This document shows, piece by piece, positions 49,793 to 57,831 of a stretch of 64,000 nt of DNA. The stretch is from DASQZJ01 sp035638775. GTDB lineage: Bacteria > Pseudomonadota > Gammaproteobacteria > UBA5335 > SLRW01. The position numbers and the translations under genes are program-made. The stretch covers positions 1 to 64,000 of the forward strand of contig DASQZJ010000014.1 in the NCBI GenBank assembly GCA_035638775.1, read 5' to 3'. Every line of letters starts with the position of its first letter. Position 1 is the first letter of the stretch. The notes beneath the pieces were generated by a model, which had not been told where the DNA came from, did not search any database, and saw only the letters and a list, made by a program, of their open reading frames with translations.

Positions 49793-50419
49793 GTGGCAGC
49801 AGCAAGGAAACCCGGCCCGCGGCGCGCATCGGGCACGACGCGCGCCCTGATCCTCGACGAAGCGGAAAAGCTGATCACGCAGCAGGGCATGGAGGAGTTC
49901 CGGCTCCAGGACCTGGCGGCGCGCGTCGGAATCCGGCCACCTTCCATCTTCGCCCACTACCAGGGACGCAAGGCCATCACGGAGGCCGTCTCGCGGCGGG
50001 TGGTGGACGGCATCTTTGCGGCGCTGCGGGTGGAGGCGGACCGGGATCCGGCCGAGGCGGTACAGACCATGATGGCGGGGCTCGTCGATCACCTGGCGCA
50101 CAATCCCGTCCGCGTGCGCCTGCTGATGCGCGAGCTCGCGCAGAGCGGCGCGGGGGTGGAGCTGTCCCAGTCCCAGCCGCTTTGCGATGCGGTCACCGCT
50201 CAGCTCGAGACGCTGCTGCAGCGCGGCGTCGACGCGGGCGAGTTCCGCCCGATACCCGTGCACAGCTTCATGGCACAGATCTTCGGCGCGATCCTGGTCA
50301 ACCTGTCCTGGTTCCGGATCTGCAAATGGGACCAGCCGGTTCCGGAGGGGCAGGTCAGGGAAGTCAGGCGCGAGACCCTCGACCTGGTGATGCGCTACCT
50401 CTCGCCCCGCCTCCCCTGA
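49793..50419 (+). CDS. TetR/AcrR family transcriptional regulator
   Basis: The 208-residue protein has an N-terminal TetR DNA-binding domain: ALILDEAEKLITQQGMEEF, LQDLAARVGIRPPSIFAHYQ and GRKAITEAV. An all-helical ligand domain follows. The first residues are Arg/Lys-rich. The start is GTG. Upstream, TATACT at 49718-49723 could be a -10. The target is unknown; the downstream GATase gene is the nearest candidate. Confidence 0.88.
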   Translation: MAAARKPGPRRASGTTRALILDEAEKLITQQGMEEFRLQDLAARVGIRPPSIFAHYQGRKAITEAVSRRVVDGIFAALRVEADRDPAEAVQTMMAGLVDHLAHNPVRVRLLMRELAQSGAGVELSQSQPLCDAVTAQLETLLQRGVDAGEFRPIPVHSFMAQIFGAILVNLSWFRICKWDQPVPEGQVREVRRETLDLVMRYLSPRLP

Positions 50420-50444
50420 GCGTCGCAGACCCGGCGCGGATGCC

Positions 50445-51191
50445 GTGAAACGCGCGGTCGCCATTCGCCACGTGCCGTTCGAGGACCTGGGCACCTGGGC
50501 GACCGTTCTCGCCGGACGCGGCTTTCAGCTTCGCTACCATGACGCGGGCCCGACCGGGCTCGCGCGCCTCGATCCGCTGGAACCGGACCTGCTGGTCGTG
50601 CTGGGCGGGCCGGTCGGCGCGGGGGACGATGCCGACTATCCCTTCCTGGCCACCGAACGCGAGGCGCTCCGGCGCCGGCTGGAGGCGGACCGTCCGACCC
50701 TGGGCATCTGCCTGGGCGCCCAGCTGATGGCCTCGGCGCTCGGTGCCCGCGTGTACCCGGCGGCACGCCCGGAAATCGGCTGGGGCCCGGTGAAGCTCAC
50801 CGCCGCCGGCCGCGAGAGCTGCCTGGCGGGCCTCGGGGAGCCGCCCGTTCCGGTACTGCACTGGCACGGCGATACCTTCGACCTGCCCGCCCGGTCAACC
50901 CTGCTGGCCTCCACCGACGCCTGCGCCAACCAGGCCTTCCGCCACGGGCGGCGCGGCCTTGCCCTCCAGTTCCATGCGGAGGTCGCCGCCGCGGGGCTGG
51001 AGCATTGGTACATCGGTCACGCGCGCGAGATCCGGACCGATCCGGCGCTCAGCGTGGCGGACCTGCGCGAGGCCGGCCGGCGCCACGCGCCGGACCTGGC
51101 GGGACCCGCCCGGCGGGTCCTGGAATGCTGGCTGGAGGAGACCGGACTGGTGCCGCCGCCGGCGCCGAAGACGCCGGATCATCCCGGCTGA
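50445..51191 (+). CDS. class I glutamine amidotransferase
   Basis: The 248-residue protein has the triad Cys89 in LGICLGAQLMA, His177 and Glu179 in LQFHAEV. It is the stand-alone GMP-synthase-type GATase often annotated GuaA-like, related to PuuD-independent gamma-glutamyl hydrolases. No synthetase domain is present. The likely reaction is hydrolysis of an amide or gamma-glutamyl compound. The start is GTG, 25 bases after the TetR gene. Confidence 0.82.
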   Translation: MKRAVAIRHVPFEDLGTWATVLAGRGFQLRYHDAGPTGLARLDPLEPDLLVVLGGPVGAGDDADYPFLATEREALRRRLEADRPTLGICLGAQLMASALGARVYPAARPEIGWGPVKLTAAGRESCLAGLGEPPVPVLHWHGDTFDLPARSTLLASTDACANQAFRHGRRGLALQFHAEVAAAGLEHWYIGHAREIRTDPALSVADLREAGRRHAPDLAGPARRVLECWLEETGLVPPPAPKTPDHPG

Positions 51192-51390
51192 CGCGGGCAC
51201 GTTTCCTTGCGCCTCTCCGCGCGGACCTTCCCCGATCCATCGGGCCACCGCCGCTGACGCTCCGGCGTCCGGATGCGCCCCCCGGGGAATCCGTCTCCGG
51301 GCCGAGCGGGGACAGGGCCCGCGGTCCGGCTGCCGGAACACCCCGGGCCGGCGCCTGTCGAAGACTGCGGACTCCGCACGGGACAATGCC

Positions 51391-51873
51391 ATGCACCAGA
51401 GGCTTACCCTCGCCGGCACCGTCGTCACGCTGCTGGCACTTGTCGCCGCACCGGCCGCCAGCGCCGGCCCGGCGGTGTTCGTGCAGCGGGTCTCGAGCCG
51501 CGACTTCCACCACACCGTCGCCTCCCTCGAACGCGCGGCCGGCAGTCATGGAATGCGGATCGCGGGCTGGCTCGACCAGGGACAGGCCCTCTCCATCGCC
51601 GGCACGCGCCTGAAGGGCGGCGCCCGGGTGGGAGCCGCACGCGGCTTCCTCATCCAGGCGCCCAAGCTCGATCGCAAGCTGATGCTGCTCAATCCGGCGA
51701 CCGGCGCGGTGGTGCCGGTCCGGGTCTTCGTCTGGAAGCTGGGACGTCATACCTACGTCGGATACTACCGGCCGACGGCGCTGCTCGCCGGGATCAGCCC
51801 CCACCTGGTGCCGGCGGCGCGGGCACTGGACCGGCGAATCCGGGCGCTCGTGCAGGCCGCGACCGGCGGTTGA
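51391..51873 (+). CDS. exported DUF302-like protein
   Basis: The 160-residue protein has a signal peptide ending ASAGPAVF (about residue 25). Its domain resembles DUF302: FHHTVASLERAAGSHGMRIAG, then GFLIQAPKLDRKLMLLNP and PVRVFVWKLGRHTYVGYYRP. The function of the family is unknown. The 199-base gap before it holds no gene. It is convergent with the PAP2 gene. Confidence 0.65.
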   Translation: MHQRLTLAGTVVTLLALVAAPAASAGPAVFVQRVSSRDFHHTVASLERAAGSHGMRIAGWLDQGQALSIAGTRLKGGARVGAARGFLIQAPKLDRKLMLLNPATGAVVPVRVFVWKLGRHTYVGYYRPTALLAGISPHLVPAARALDRRIRALVQAATGG

Positions 51874-51901
51874 CCTGCGGCGCGGGCCCGCGTGCCCGCG
51901 G

Positions 51902-52534
51902 CTAGAACCTCTCGTGCAGCCCGATCATGAAACCATGCGGGAGCACGCCCAGCAGAAAGGGCATCTTCCGGTTGTGCGCCAGGTAGCCGGTGAACGTGCC
52001 CAGGGCGAAACCGGCCAGCACGTCCGTCTGCCAGTGGCCCCAGGTCTTCATGCGCGCCTCGGCGTCGTAGGCGGGCAACAGCTCCAGCTCCCAGATCCAG
52101 GGATGCTGCCGGTGGTACTCGAGAATGAAGGGCGTGACGATGGAGGTCACCCCGGCGACCTCGCCGCTGGGAAAGCTCAGGTTGTTGCAGCAGCCCTGGA
52201 ACCACCTGTTCGGATCCGGGTTTCGCTCCTGTTCCGGTCGCGTGCGCTGGAACACCCTCTTGAGAACGAAGGTCGAGCCGGCCGCGAGCGCCGAGGAATC
52301 GACTGCCTGCCAGAACGTGCGTCCCAGGCGACTCTTGCCGCCGAGCCACAGCGCACCGCCCAGTTCGCCCGCGACCATGGCGTAGATCAGGTCGTGCTGG
52401 TAGCTCCGCTTGTAGATGCCGCTGTTGTCGTAGGACAGCCGGTAGTCGATTCCCAGCGGCCCCCCCGCGGCCAGCGCCACGCCCGTGAACGCGCAGAACA
52501 GACACAGGGCCGGGACCAGCTTCCGCTTCCACAT
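51902..52534 (-). CDS. PAP2-family phosphatase-like membrane protein with altered motif 2
   Basis: The 210-residue protein has an N-terminal signal-like segment and the PAP2 motifs KRVFQRTRP (residues 92-100), PSGE (122-125) and ARMKTWGHWQTD with His167 and Asp171. Motif 2 is normally PSGH; here the acid/base His is Glu. The nucleophile His of motif 3 is kept. Activity on lipid or sugar phosphates is therefore uncertain. AGGAGGGGGAATC precedes the ATG. Confidence 0.8.
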   Translation of the reverse strand: MWKRKLVPALCLFCAFTGVALAAGGPLGIDYRLSYDNSGIYKRSYQHDLIYAMVAGELGGALWLGGKSRLGRTFWQAVDSSALAAGSTFVLKRVFQRTRPEQERNPDPNRWFQGCCNNLSFPSGEVAGVTSIVTPFILEYHRQHPWIWELELLPAYDAEARMKTWGHWQTDVLAGFALGTFTGYLAHNRKMPFLLGVLPHGFMIGLHERF

Positions 52535-52759
52535 GATTCCCCCTCCTGGTGGCCGGGCACTGCGTCTTCGGCGCACGCCGCGCCCGGGGTAGAATGACCG
52601 GTACGGGCCTGCCGGCGCAGCTCGGGAACGGGAACGCCTGCCGGATGGACGAGGGTCTTCGGCCGGGCCGGGCAGTGCTTACCCGTTCGAGTACGCCCCG
52701 GGCGATTCGTTCCCGTGGCCGCCGGCGGGCCGGCCCGTCGACCGCAGAGAGGTTCCCGC

Positions 52760-53644
52760 ATGAAACTGGCCACGTTCACTCACCTCGAGCACACCCGGAT
52801 CGGGATCGTGCGTGACGATTCGGTGATCGACCTGGGCGCGGTCGCGCCCGGGCTTCCGACGGACATGCAGGCGCTGCTCGCGGCCGGCCCCGAGGCGCTC
52901 GAGCACGCCGTCCGCATGGCCGACCGTGTCTCCGACCGGGAAACGCTGCCCCTTTCCGAGGTGCGCCTGCGCGCGCCGGTGCCCGTGCCCGGCAAGGTGC
53001 TCGCCATCGGGCTGAACTACCTTGACCACGTGCGCGAGTTCGGCCGCGAGCCGCCCGAGCACCAGATCTGGTTCAACAAGCAGCACAACGCCGTCAACGG
53101 GCCGTTCGACCCGATCAACCGGCCGGCCGTCTCGGACGCGCTGGACTATGAGGGCGAGCTCTGCTTCGTGATCGGGCGGCGCTGCAAGCACGTGCCCCCG
53201 GAGCGGGCGCACGAGGTCATCGCCGGCTACTGCGCCGGCAACGACGTCAGCGTTCGTGACTGGCAGATGCGCACCCCGACCATGGTCATGGGCAAGTCCT
53301 TCGACACGCATGCCCCCCTGGGGCCGTACCTGGTCACGGCGGACGAGATCGATGATCCGCAGGAGCTGATGATCCGGACCTGGGTCAACGGCGAGCTGCG
53401 CCAGGAGTGCAGCACCGGGGAGATGGCATTCGGCTGCCGTGAGCAGATTGCGCACCTGACCCAGGCATTCACGCTGGACCCCGGCGACGTCATCTTCACC
53501 GGCACCCCGAAGGGCGTGGGCGCGGGCTTCGATCCCCCCCGCTATCTCACCGTCGGCGACCGCGTGCGCGTGCAGGTCGAGGGTGTCGGCACGATCGAGA
53601 ACGAGGTCGTGGCCGAGCACGCCGAGACGGTTATCGGGCCATAG
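52760..53644 (+). CDS. fumarylacetoacetate hydrolase family protein
   Basis: The 294-residue protein has the FAH fold: VPGKVLAIGLNYLDHVREFG, LDYEGELCFVIGR with the metal ligands Glu-x-Glu/Asp, GYCAGNDVSVRDWQ and FTGTPKGVG. Members hydrolyse or decarboxylate acylpyruvates and 2-hydroxy-dienoates. The exact substrate cannot be told. AGAGAGG precedes the ATG. A methyltransferase gene follows by 27 bases. Confidence 0.88.
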   Translation: MKLATFTHLEHTRIGIVRDDSVIDLGAVAPGLPTDMQALLAAGPEALEHAVRMADRVSDRETLPLSEVRLRAPVPVPGKVLAIGLNYLDHVREFGREPPEHQIWFNKQHNAVNGPFDPINRPAVSDALDYEGELCFVIGRRCKHVPPERAHEVIAGYCAGNDVSVRDWQMRTPTMVMGKSFDTHAPLGPYLVTADEIDDPQELMIRTWVNGELRQECSTGEMAFGCREQIAHLTQAFTLDPGDVIFTGTPKGVGAGFDPPRYLTVGDRVRVQVEGVGTIENEVVAEHAETVIGP

Positions 53645-53671
53645 CCGCGCGCCCGCCCGTACCGATCGCCG

Positions 53672-54337
53672 ATGCGCACCGCACTGGACCCCGGCCGCCT
53701 CCGCACCCTGTACGACCGGCTCGCCGCGCACTACGACATCGAGCATGCCCTGCTGACAGGGCATTCGGACCAGCGCGCACGTCGCCTGCTGGTGCGCGAG
53801 GCGGTTTCTGCCGGGGACCGCGTGCTCGACGCCGGGGCCGGCACGGGCTCGACCGCACTGCTCGCAGCCCGCCGGACGGGCGCGGACGGTCGGTTGACGC
53901 TGCTGGATGCCAGCCCCGGGATGCTCGCAGTGGCGCGACGGCGGATCGACTCTGCCGGGCTGGGCGAGCGCTGCGTCACCGGTGTCGGGGACCTGCTGGC
54001 GATGCCGTTCCCGGACGCTTGCTTCGACGTGGCGCTGTCGACGTTCAGCCTGTGCCCCGTGTATGACCCGGCCGCAGGGGCACGGGAGCTCTGGCGGGTT
54101 GTCAGGCCCGGCGGGCGCCTGGGCATCGCGCACTCGATCGATCCTCCGGGCGCCGTGCGGCGCTGGCTGGGTACCCGCATCGAGGCGCTCGTCTGGCACC
54201 TGCCGGCGATCTCCATGGGCTGCCGCGCGGTCGAGGTCGCACCCGCCCTCGAGGCGCTCGGCGCCCGGATCCTGCTGGACCGGACCGTCGGTGTGCCACT
54301 GTGGCCCTTCCGGGTCCTGGTACTGGAACGCCGCTGA
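53672..54337 (+). CDS. class I SAM-dependent methyltransferase (UbiE-like)
   Basis: The 221-residue protein has VLDAGAGTGSTALLAARR (motif I), LTLLDASPGMLAVARR and FDVALSTFSLCPVYDP. The order resembles UbiE/PmtA-type enzymes, so phospholipid or quinone methylation is possible, but it is shorter and not a typical UbiE. It lies between the FAH and Sir2 genes on the same strand. Confidence 0.8.
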   Translation: MRTALDPGRLRTLYDRLAAHYDIEHALLTGHSDQRARRLLVREAVSAGDRVLDAGAGTGSTALLAARRTGADGRLTLLDASPGMLAVARRRIDSAGLGERCVTGVGDLLAMPFPDACFDVALSTFSLCPVYDPAAGARELWRVVRPGGRLGIAHSIDPPGAVRRWLGTRIEALVWHLPAISMGCRAVEVAPALEALGARILLDRTVGVPLWPFRVLVLERR

Positions 54338-54361
54338 CTGCCGGGCGCCGCTCGTGGCAGC

Positions 54362-55189
54362 ATGGACTCACCGGTTCAGCGCCAGGGAGCATGCGTGGAA
54401 GAGTCTGCACGGTTGTCCAAACCCGAGCGCGAGGCCGTCGAGCGGGCGGCCGCGCTGATCCGCGACGCGGACAGGACCGTCGCGCTGGTTGGGGCGGGAC
54501 TGTCGGTCGAGAGCGGCATCCCGCCCTTTCGCGGCCCGAACGGCCTGTGGACCCGCTACGGCGAGCCCTCCATGAACGGCTACATGGAGTTCCTGCGTGA
54601 CCCGGCCGGCTGGTGGCGCGAGCTGCTCGAGCCGAGCGGGCCGCGCGCCGAGCTGCTGACCGCGCTCCGGAGCGCCGAGCCCAACGCCGGGCACCACGCC
54701 CTGGTGCGGATGGAACGGGCGGGCGAGCTGCACTGCACCATCACCCAGAACATCGACAACCTCCACGCGCGGGCCGGAAGCCGGCAGCTGGTGGAGATCC
54801 ACGGCAACGCCACGCTGCTGCGCTGCGTTCAGTGTCGCAGCCGCTACCCGCGGGACGGGTTCCCGGTCGATGTCCGCGCGCTGCCGCCGGGCTGCCCGGA
54901 GTGCGCCGGACTGCTCAAGAGCGACACCGTGATGTTCGGCGAGCCCATCCCCGGGGACGTCAGCCTGGCCTGCGAACGGGCCCTGGAAAGCTGCGACTGC
55001 ATGCTCCTGGTGGGCACCTCCGCCAGCGTCTACCCGGCCGCCGGCCTGGCCTGGAGCGTGCTGGAGCGCGGCGGCAGCCTGGTCGAGGTCAATCCGGAGG
55101 AGACGGAAGCATCGGACCACTGCCGGGTGTCCATCCGTGCCCGGTCCAGCGAGGTGCTGCCGCTGCTCGCCAGGCGGCTCGAGTGCTGA
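54362..55189 (+). CDS. NAD-dependent protein deacylase, Sir2 family
   Basis: The 275-residue sirtuin has ALVGAGLSVESGIPPFRG (NAD binding), TQNIDNLH, the catalytic His147 in EIHGNA, and the structural zinc site C155/C158 and C178/C181 (CVQC, CPEC). VGTSASVYPAAGLA is also typical. It should remove acyl groups from lysines. A GTG 11 codons in is an alternative start. Confidence 0.9.
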   Translation: MDSPVQRQGACVEESARLSKPEREAVERAAALIRDADRTVALVGAGLSVESGIPPFRGPNGLWTRYGEPSMNGYMEFLRDPAGWWRELLEPSGPRAELLTALRSAEPNAGHHALVRMERAGELHCTITQNIDNLHARAGSRQLVEIHGNATLLRCVQCRSRYPRDGFPVDVRALPPGCPECAGLLKSDTVMFGEPIPGDVSLACERALESCDCMLLVGTSASVYPAAGLAWSVLERGGSLVEVNPEETEASDHCRVSIRARSSEVLPLLARRLEC

Positions 55190-55379
55190 AGGGCGCTCGA
55201 CTTGCACCCGCGCAGCGATTATCATGAGCCATCTTGCCTGCCGGTTTTTCCGCCCGCCGACCCGGACCGGCCCCGACGCAAGCGTCCCGGCCTCGCGGCG
55301 GACGGCGCCGTGCAACCGGCAGAGGTTCCCGCGTTGCCGACCAGTGGCCGCCCGACCCGGGCGGTCGGGGGGACGAAAC

Positions 55380-55559
55380 ATGGCACAGACCCGAGAGCAG
55401 ACCGACAACGGCCAGCGCGTGGTGCATCCCCGCGCGACCGGCTCAACGGTGTACCTCGTGACCTTTCTGGCGTTGATGACCGCGTTCTTCCTGTTCGCGG
55501 AGTTCAGCCACCTGCACCCGATCATGAAGCTCTTCTACTGGCTCGCGCTGGTCTTCTGA
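55380..55559 (+). CDS. small membrane protein, unknown
   Basis: The 59-residue protein has a hydrophilic N-terminus and one or two hydrophobic segments (residues about 24-42 and 48-59). GGGGGGAC precedes the ATG. I do not recognise a family. The good ribosome site and hydrophobic pattern support a real gene. Confidence 0.5.
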   Translation: MAQTREQTDNGQRVVHPRATGSTVYLVTFLALMTAFFLFAEFSHLHPIMKLFYWLALVF

Positions 55560-55729
55560 GCCCCCGCGCGAGGGACCGGTTCACGGCCGGATAACCGACA
55601 CCGGGGCCGAGCACCGGTTCCGGCGCCGCTTCCGCGTACGTCGAAGGCAACCCGCCCAGCGAACGCCGGGCAGGGCCCCGCGCCCCGGCCGCGACGCTAG
55701 AGATGACGCCCGAACAGACCGGCAAGCGC

Positions 55730-56150
55730 TTCCCGGTCCCGACGGTGGTCATGCCTCCCCGCATCGATGAGCGCGATGTTCACGGCGGGCCGGACCAACA
55801 ACCGCGCCGGGGCGCGCGGCCGCTGATCTTTGCCGGCGCGCTCCTTCCTGCTCGCCTTCGGCATGGTGGCAACCCCCTGATACGACCTGCAGGTCGACAC
55901 CTGGTGGTTGATGCGGCCCGTAATCGTCCAGGGCTGCGACGCCGGCCTGGCGTTCGTACCGCTGGCCACGGTCGCCTTCTCGACGCTGGCCCCGCAGGCC
56001 GCGGGCATGCGCCAGCCCCGCCGGACCATCCGTGCCTCGGTTGGCGTCGCCAACCGGACCGCCCTGACGGCACATGAAGGGCAGATCACCTGGAACCGGA
56101 TCGGGGCGCACCTGCAGCAGGCGCCCGGGGCCGCGCTCGACGGCAACGGG
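55730..56150 (+). pseudogene. decayed DHA2-family (EmrB/QacA) drug transporter fragment
   Basis: Three frames together give a C-terminal part of a 14-TM MFS transporter. SAMFTAGRTNNRAGAR in one frame (from 55767) is followed by LIFAGALL in a second. A third frame reads FLLAFGMVATP, a stop at about 55878, then WWLMRPVIVQGCDAGLAFVP and TVAFSTLAPQ, and on to AHLQQAPG. This order fits EmrB (GRLxxRxGARPLIFAG, RPxxxQGxGxGLxFVPL). At least two frameshifts, one stop and loss of the N-terminal two thirds make it non-functional. The flanks 55560-55730 and 56150-56297 show no gene. Confidence 0.7.
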
Positions 56151-56297
56151 GAATCAGCCAGTGACGCCCCCGCGGGACAGGCGGACGGTCGACGGTTACG
56201 GGGTGGATGCAATGGGTGGAACCGGAGGGAAAGTGCCCGCCCGGGCGTCAGGCTAAAGTCTGCGGTCTATATCTTCCGGTCCCCGAGTATATTACCA

Positions 56298-56588
56298 TCA
56301 TGGCGTGTCATGGTTTTTCCGTGGGCGTCCCGGACGGCGACGCGCGCCGGGCGCATATCGTTCCGGCCAGAGATCTGCAGGCTTCAGCCCGAGGGTCTCG
56401 GCGATGATCCGTTCCCACTTCGGGTACGGTTTGTAGAGGGCCGCCTGGGGCTGTTGACGGCTCACGCCGTGCTCCCGGGCGAGCATGGCCAGGCTGTAGC
56501 CACGGATCTCCAGCTGAAACTTGATCCAGGCACGGCGCACCGTGATGTCACGGGGGATCTCGCGGGCAGGATATTGGGTATCGTCCAA
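56298..56588 (-). CDS. Ner/Nlp-like winged-helix regulator (Mu-type phage)
   Basis: The 96-residue protein resembles phage Mu Ner and Nlp/SfsB. RRAWIKFQLEIRGYSLAMLA is followed by REHGVSRQQPQAALYKPYPK, then WERIIAETLGLKPADLWPER, the signature end of the Ner domain, and a basic tail (residues 80-96). Ner represses early phage promoters. The start is probably the TTG at 56588; no ATG fits. It diverges from the S24 repressor gene across an AT-rich control region, the same order as ner and c in Mu-like phages. No other phage gene is nearby. Confidence 0.82.
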   Translation of the reverse strand: MDDTQYPAREIPRDITVRRAWIKFQLEIRGYSLAMLAREHGVSRQQPQAALYKPYPKWERIIAETLGLKPADLWPERYAPGARRRPGRPRKNHDTP

Positions 56589-56613
56589 GCTGTGTCTCGC
56601 TAATTTAGAACGA

Positions 56614-56720
56614 CAAGAGGCCCGAGCAGACTACTTGTTTGAATATCAGATTCACCAAGTGCAGTATTGGTTTATGGTTTTATGCTGAAATGACCTATAA
56701 AACTAGTCTAGCGCCTCTTG
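56614..56720. promoter_or_regulatory. divergent control region with paired CAAGAGGC arms
   Basis: CAAGAGGC at 56614-56621 and its reverse complement GCCTCTTG at 56713-56720 bracket an AT-rich stretch between the ner-like and repressor genes. A -10-like TATAAA at 56696-56701 points toward the repressor. The arms sit near each gene start, as operators would. Confidence 0.5.
56633..56660. promoter_or_regulatory. imperfect dyad, likely repressor operator
   Basis: ACTTGTTTGAAT at 56633-56644 and ATTCACCAAGT at 56650-56660 are near-perfect reverse complements around a five-base centre. The dyad lies in the middle of the divergent promoter region, where an S24-type repressor dimer or Ner would bind. 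Confidence 0.6.
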
Positions 56721-56750
56721 CTCGTGCGTTTCAACCGAGAAGAAGGCACC

Positions 56751-57464
56751 ATGAATGAGAGAGGAAAGACTACAATTCTAGGTGACCTGCTGCGCCGTGA
56801 GCGCGGACGGGTTTCGATCACCGACATGGCGGCCCGGATCGGGGTGAACAAGAACACCCTGGGCGCCTATGAGCGGGGCCAGCGCCTGCCCGATATCGAG
56901 TTCCTGGCACGCTTCGCCCAAGTGACCGGGGGGCGCTTCTTCGACCTGTTCCAGGCGCGCCTGGCGAGCAGCGCCAGCGCCGCCGTGCGGGAGATCGCGG
57001 GAGAAGGCCCCGGGAGCTCCCCTCTGGAGAACCCCGCGGCGCGCAGCGATTTCCTGCTCCCGCCCTTCGCCCCGGATCTCACCCTGGACAGCGTGCAGAA
57101 AGCAGACAGCGCCAGCCCCGTGGGGTTCCGCCAGTGGTGGCTGCGGCGCCACGGCATCGAGGACGACCGGTTGATGGCGGCCCAGATCACCACCGACAGC
57201 ATGGGACCGACGGTCGTGCCCGGCGACCTCGTTCTGCTGGACCTCACGCGCAACCGGCCCGCGGAAGCCGTCTACGCGATCCGCGCACCCGAGGGCCTGC
57301 TTCTGCGGCGTCTGCAACGGCTCCCGGGTCAGCGCCTGCGGCTGATCACGGACAACCCCAGCTACCACGACTCGGAGATCTCCGTCGCGGATATCGGTGG
57401 CGCCGCCAGCGACTTCGAGCTCTTCGGCCAGGTCGTCTGGATGTCGCGCTTCGGTCCCCGATAA
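56751..57464 (+). CDS. S24/LexA-like phage-type repressor lacking the catalytic lysine
   Basis: The 237-residue protein has an N-terminal XRE helix-turn-helix (ITDMAARIGVNKNTLGAYE) and a C-terminal S24 fold with the nucleophile Ser150 in TTDSMGPTVVPGDLVLLD. In LexA and CI the base is a Lys before Arg-Leu; here that spot reads LLLRRLQ, so Arg186 takes its place. Self-cleavage is therefore doubtful, and the protein may be a non-inducible repressor or respond to another cue. AGAAGGCACC precedes the ATG. It pairs with the divergent ner-like gene. Confidence 0.85.
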   Translation: MNERGKTTILGDLLRRERGRVSITDMAARIGVNKNTLGAYERGQRLPDIEFLARFAQVTGGRFFDLFQARLASSASAAVREIAGEGPGSSPLENPAARSDFLLPPFAPDLTLDSVQKADSASPVGFRQWWLRRHGIEDDRLMAAQITTDSMGPTVVPGDLVLLDLTRNRPAEAVYAIRAPEGLLLRRLQRLPGQRLRLITDNPSYHDSEISVADIGGAASDFELFGQVVWMSRFGPR

Positions 57465-57620
57465 CCCCTCCCGCCCGTGCATTCCGATCTGCGGGACAGG
57501 TTCCCCGCACGGTTCCATGACCCGGGCTGCGTCCCCGCGTTACAGGAACTTTTCAACCACCGGTTCCTTCAAAGCCCGTGTCCCTGCGGCGTTTCAGCCA
57601 AGCGCAGGGGGCGCGCGGCT
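57465..57620. other. non-coding stretch before the outer-membrane protein promoter
   Basis: The 367-base gap between the repressor and the outer-membrane protein holds no gene. GGAAC and GTTCC near 57545-57570 form a short inverted repeat. A promoter candidate lies at 57621-57649. Confidence 0.4.
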
Positions 57621-57652
57621 TTGACAGGCGTGGGCCACAGTTTGCTAACGTC
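57621..57652 (+). promoter_or_regulatory. promoter of the outer-membrane protein gene, with CTAACGTC site
   Basis: A consensus TTGACA (57621-57626) is followed after 17 bases by GCTAAC (57644-57649). CTAACGTC at 57645-57652 overlaps the -10. It is the reverse complement of the GACGTTAG seen ahead of the P450 and ferredoxin reductase genes. A long 5' leader of about 175 bases follows. Confidence 0.5.
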
Positions 57653-57831
57653 GCCCCGCCTTACGGTGTCCTGCAGAAGCCCTGCCCTGAACAGGGTTAC
57701 CTGACGCGCAGACCGTATCGGCCGCGCCTGCTCCATTGACCGTGCATGAAACGGCGTCCGCCGCCGGCGGACCCATGCACCCGACAGCCCAGGTTTTCCA
57801 CGCTTGGGCGAAGCTGGAGGTAACAGACCAT

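Noticed and set aside
55697..56212. Minus-strand open frame of 171 codons
   Set aside because: It overlaps the transporter remnant, which has clear family motifs on the plus strand, and shows no motif itself.
56751..57464. LexA itself
   Set aside because: The helix-turn-helix is XRE-type, not the LexA winged helix, and the gene pairs with a Ner-like gene.
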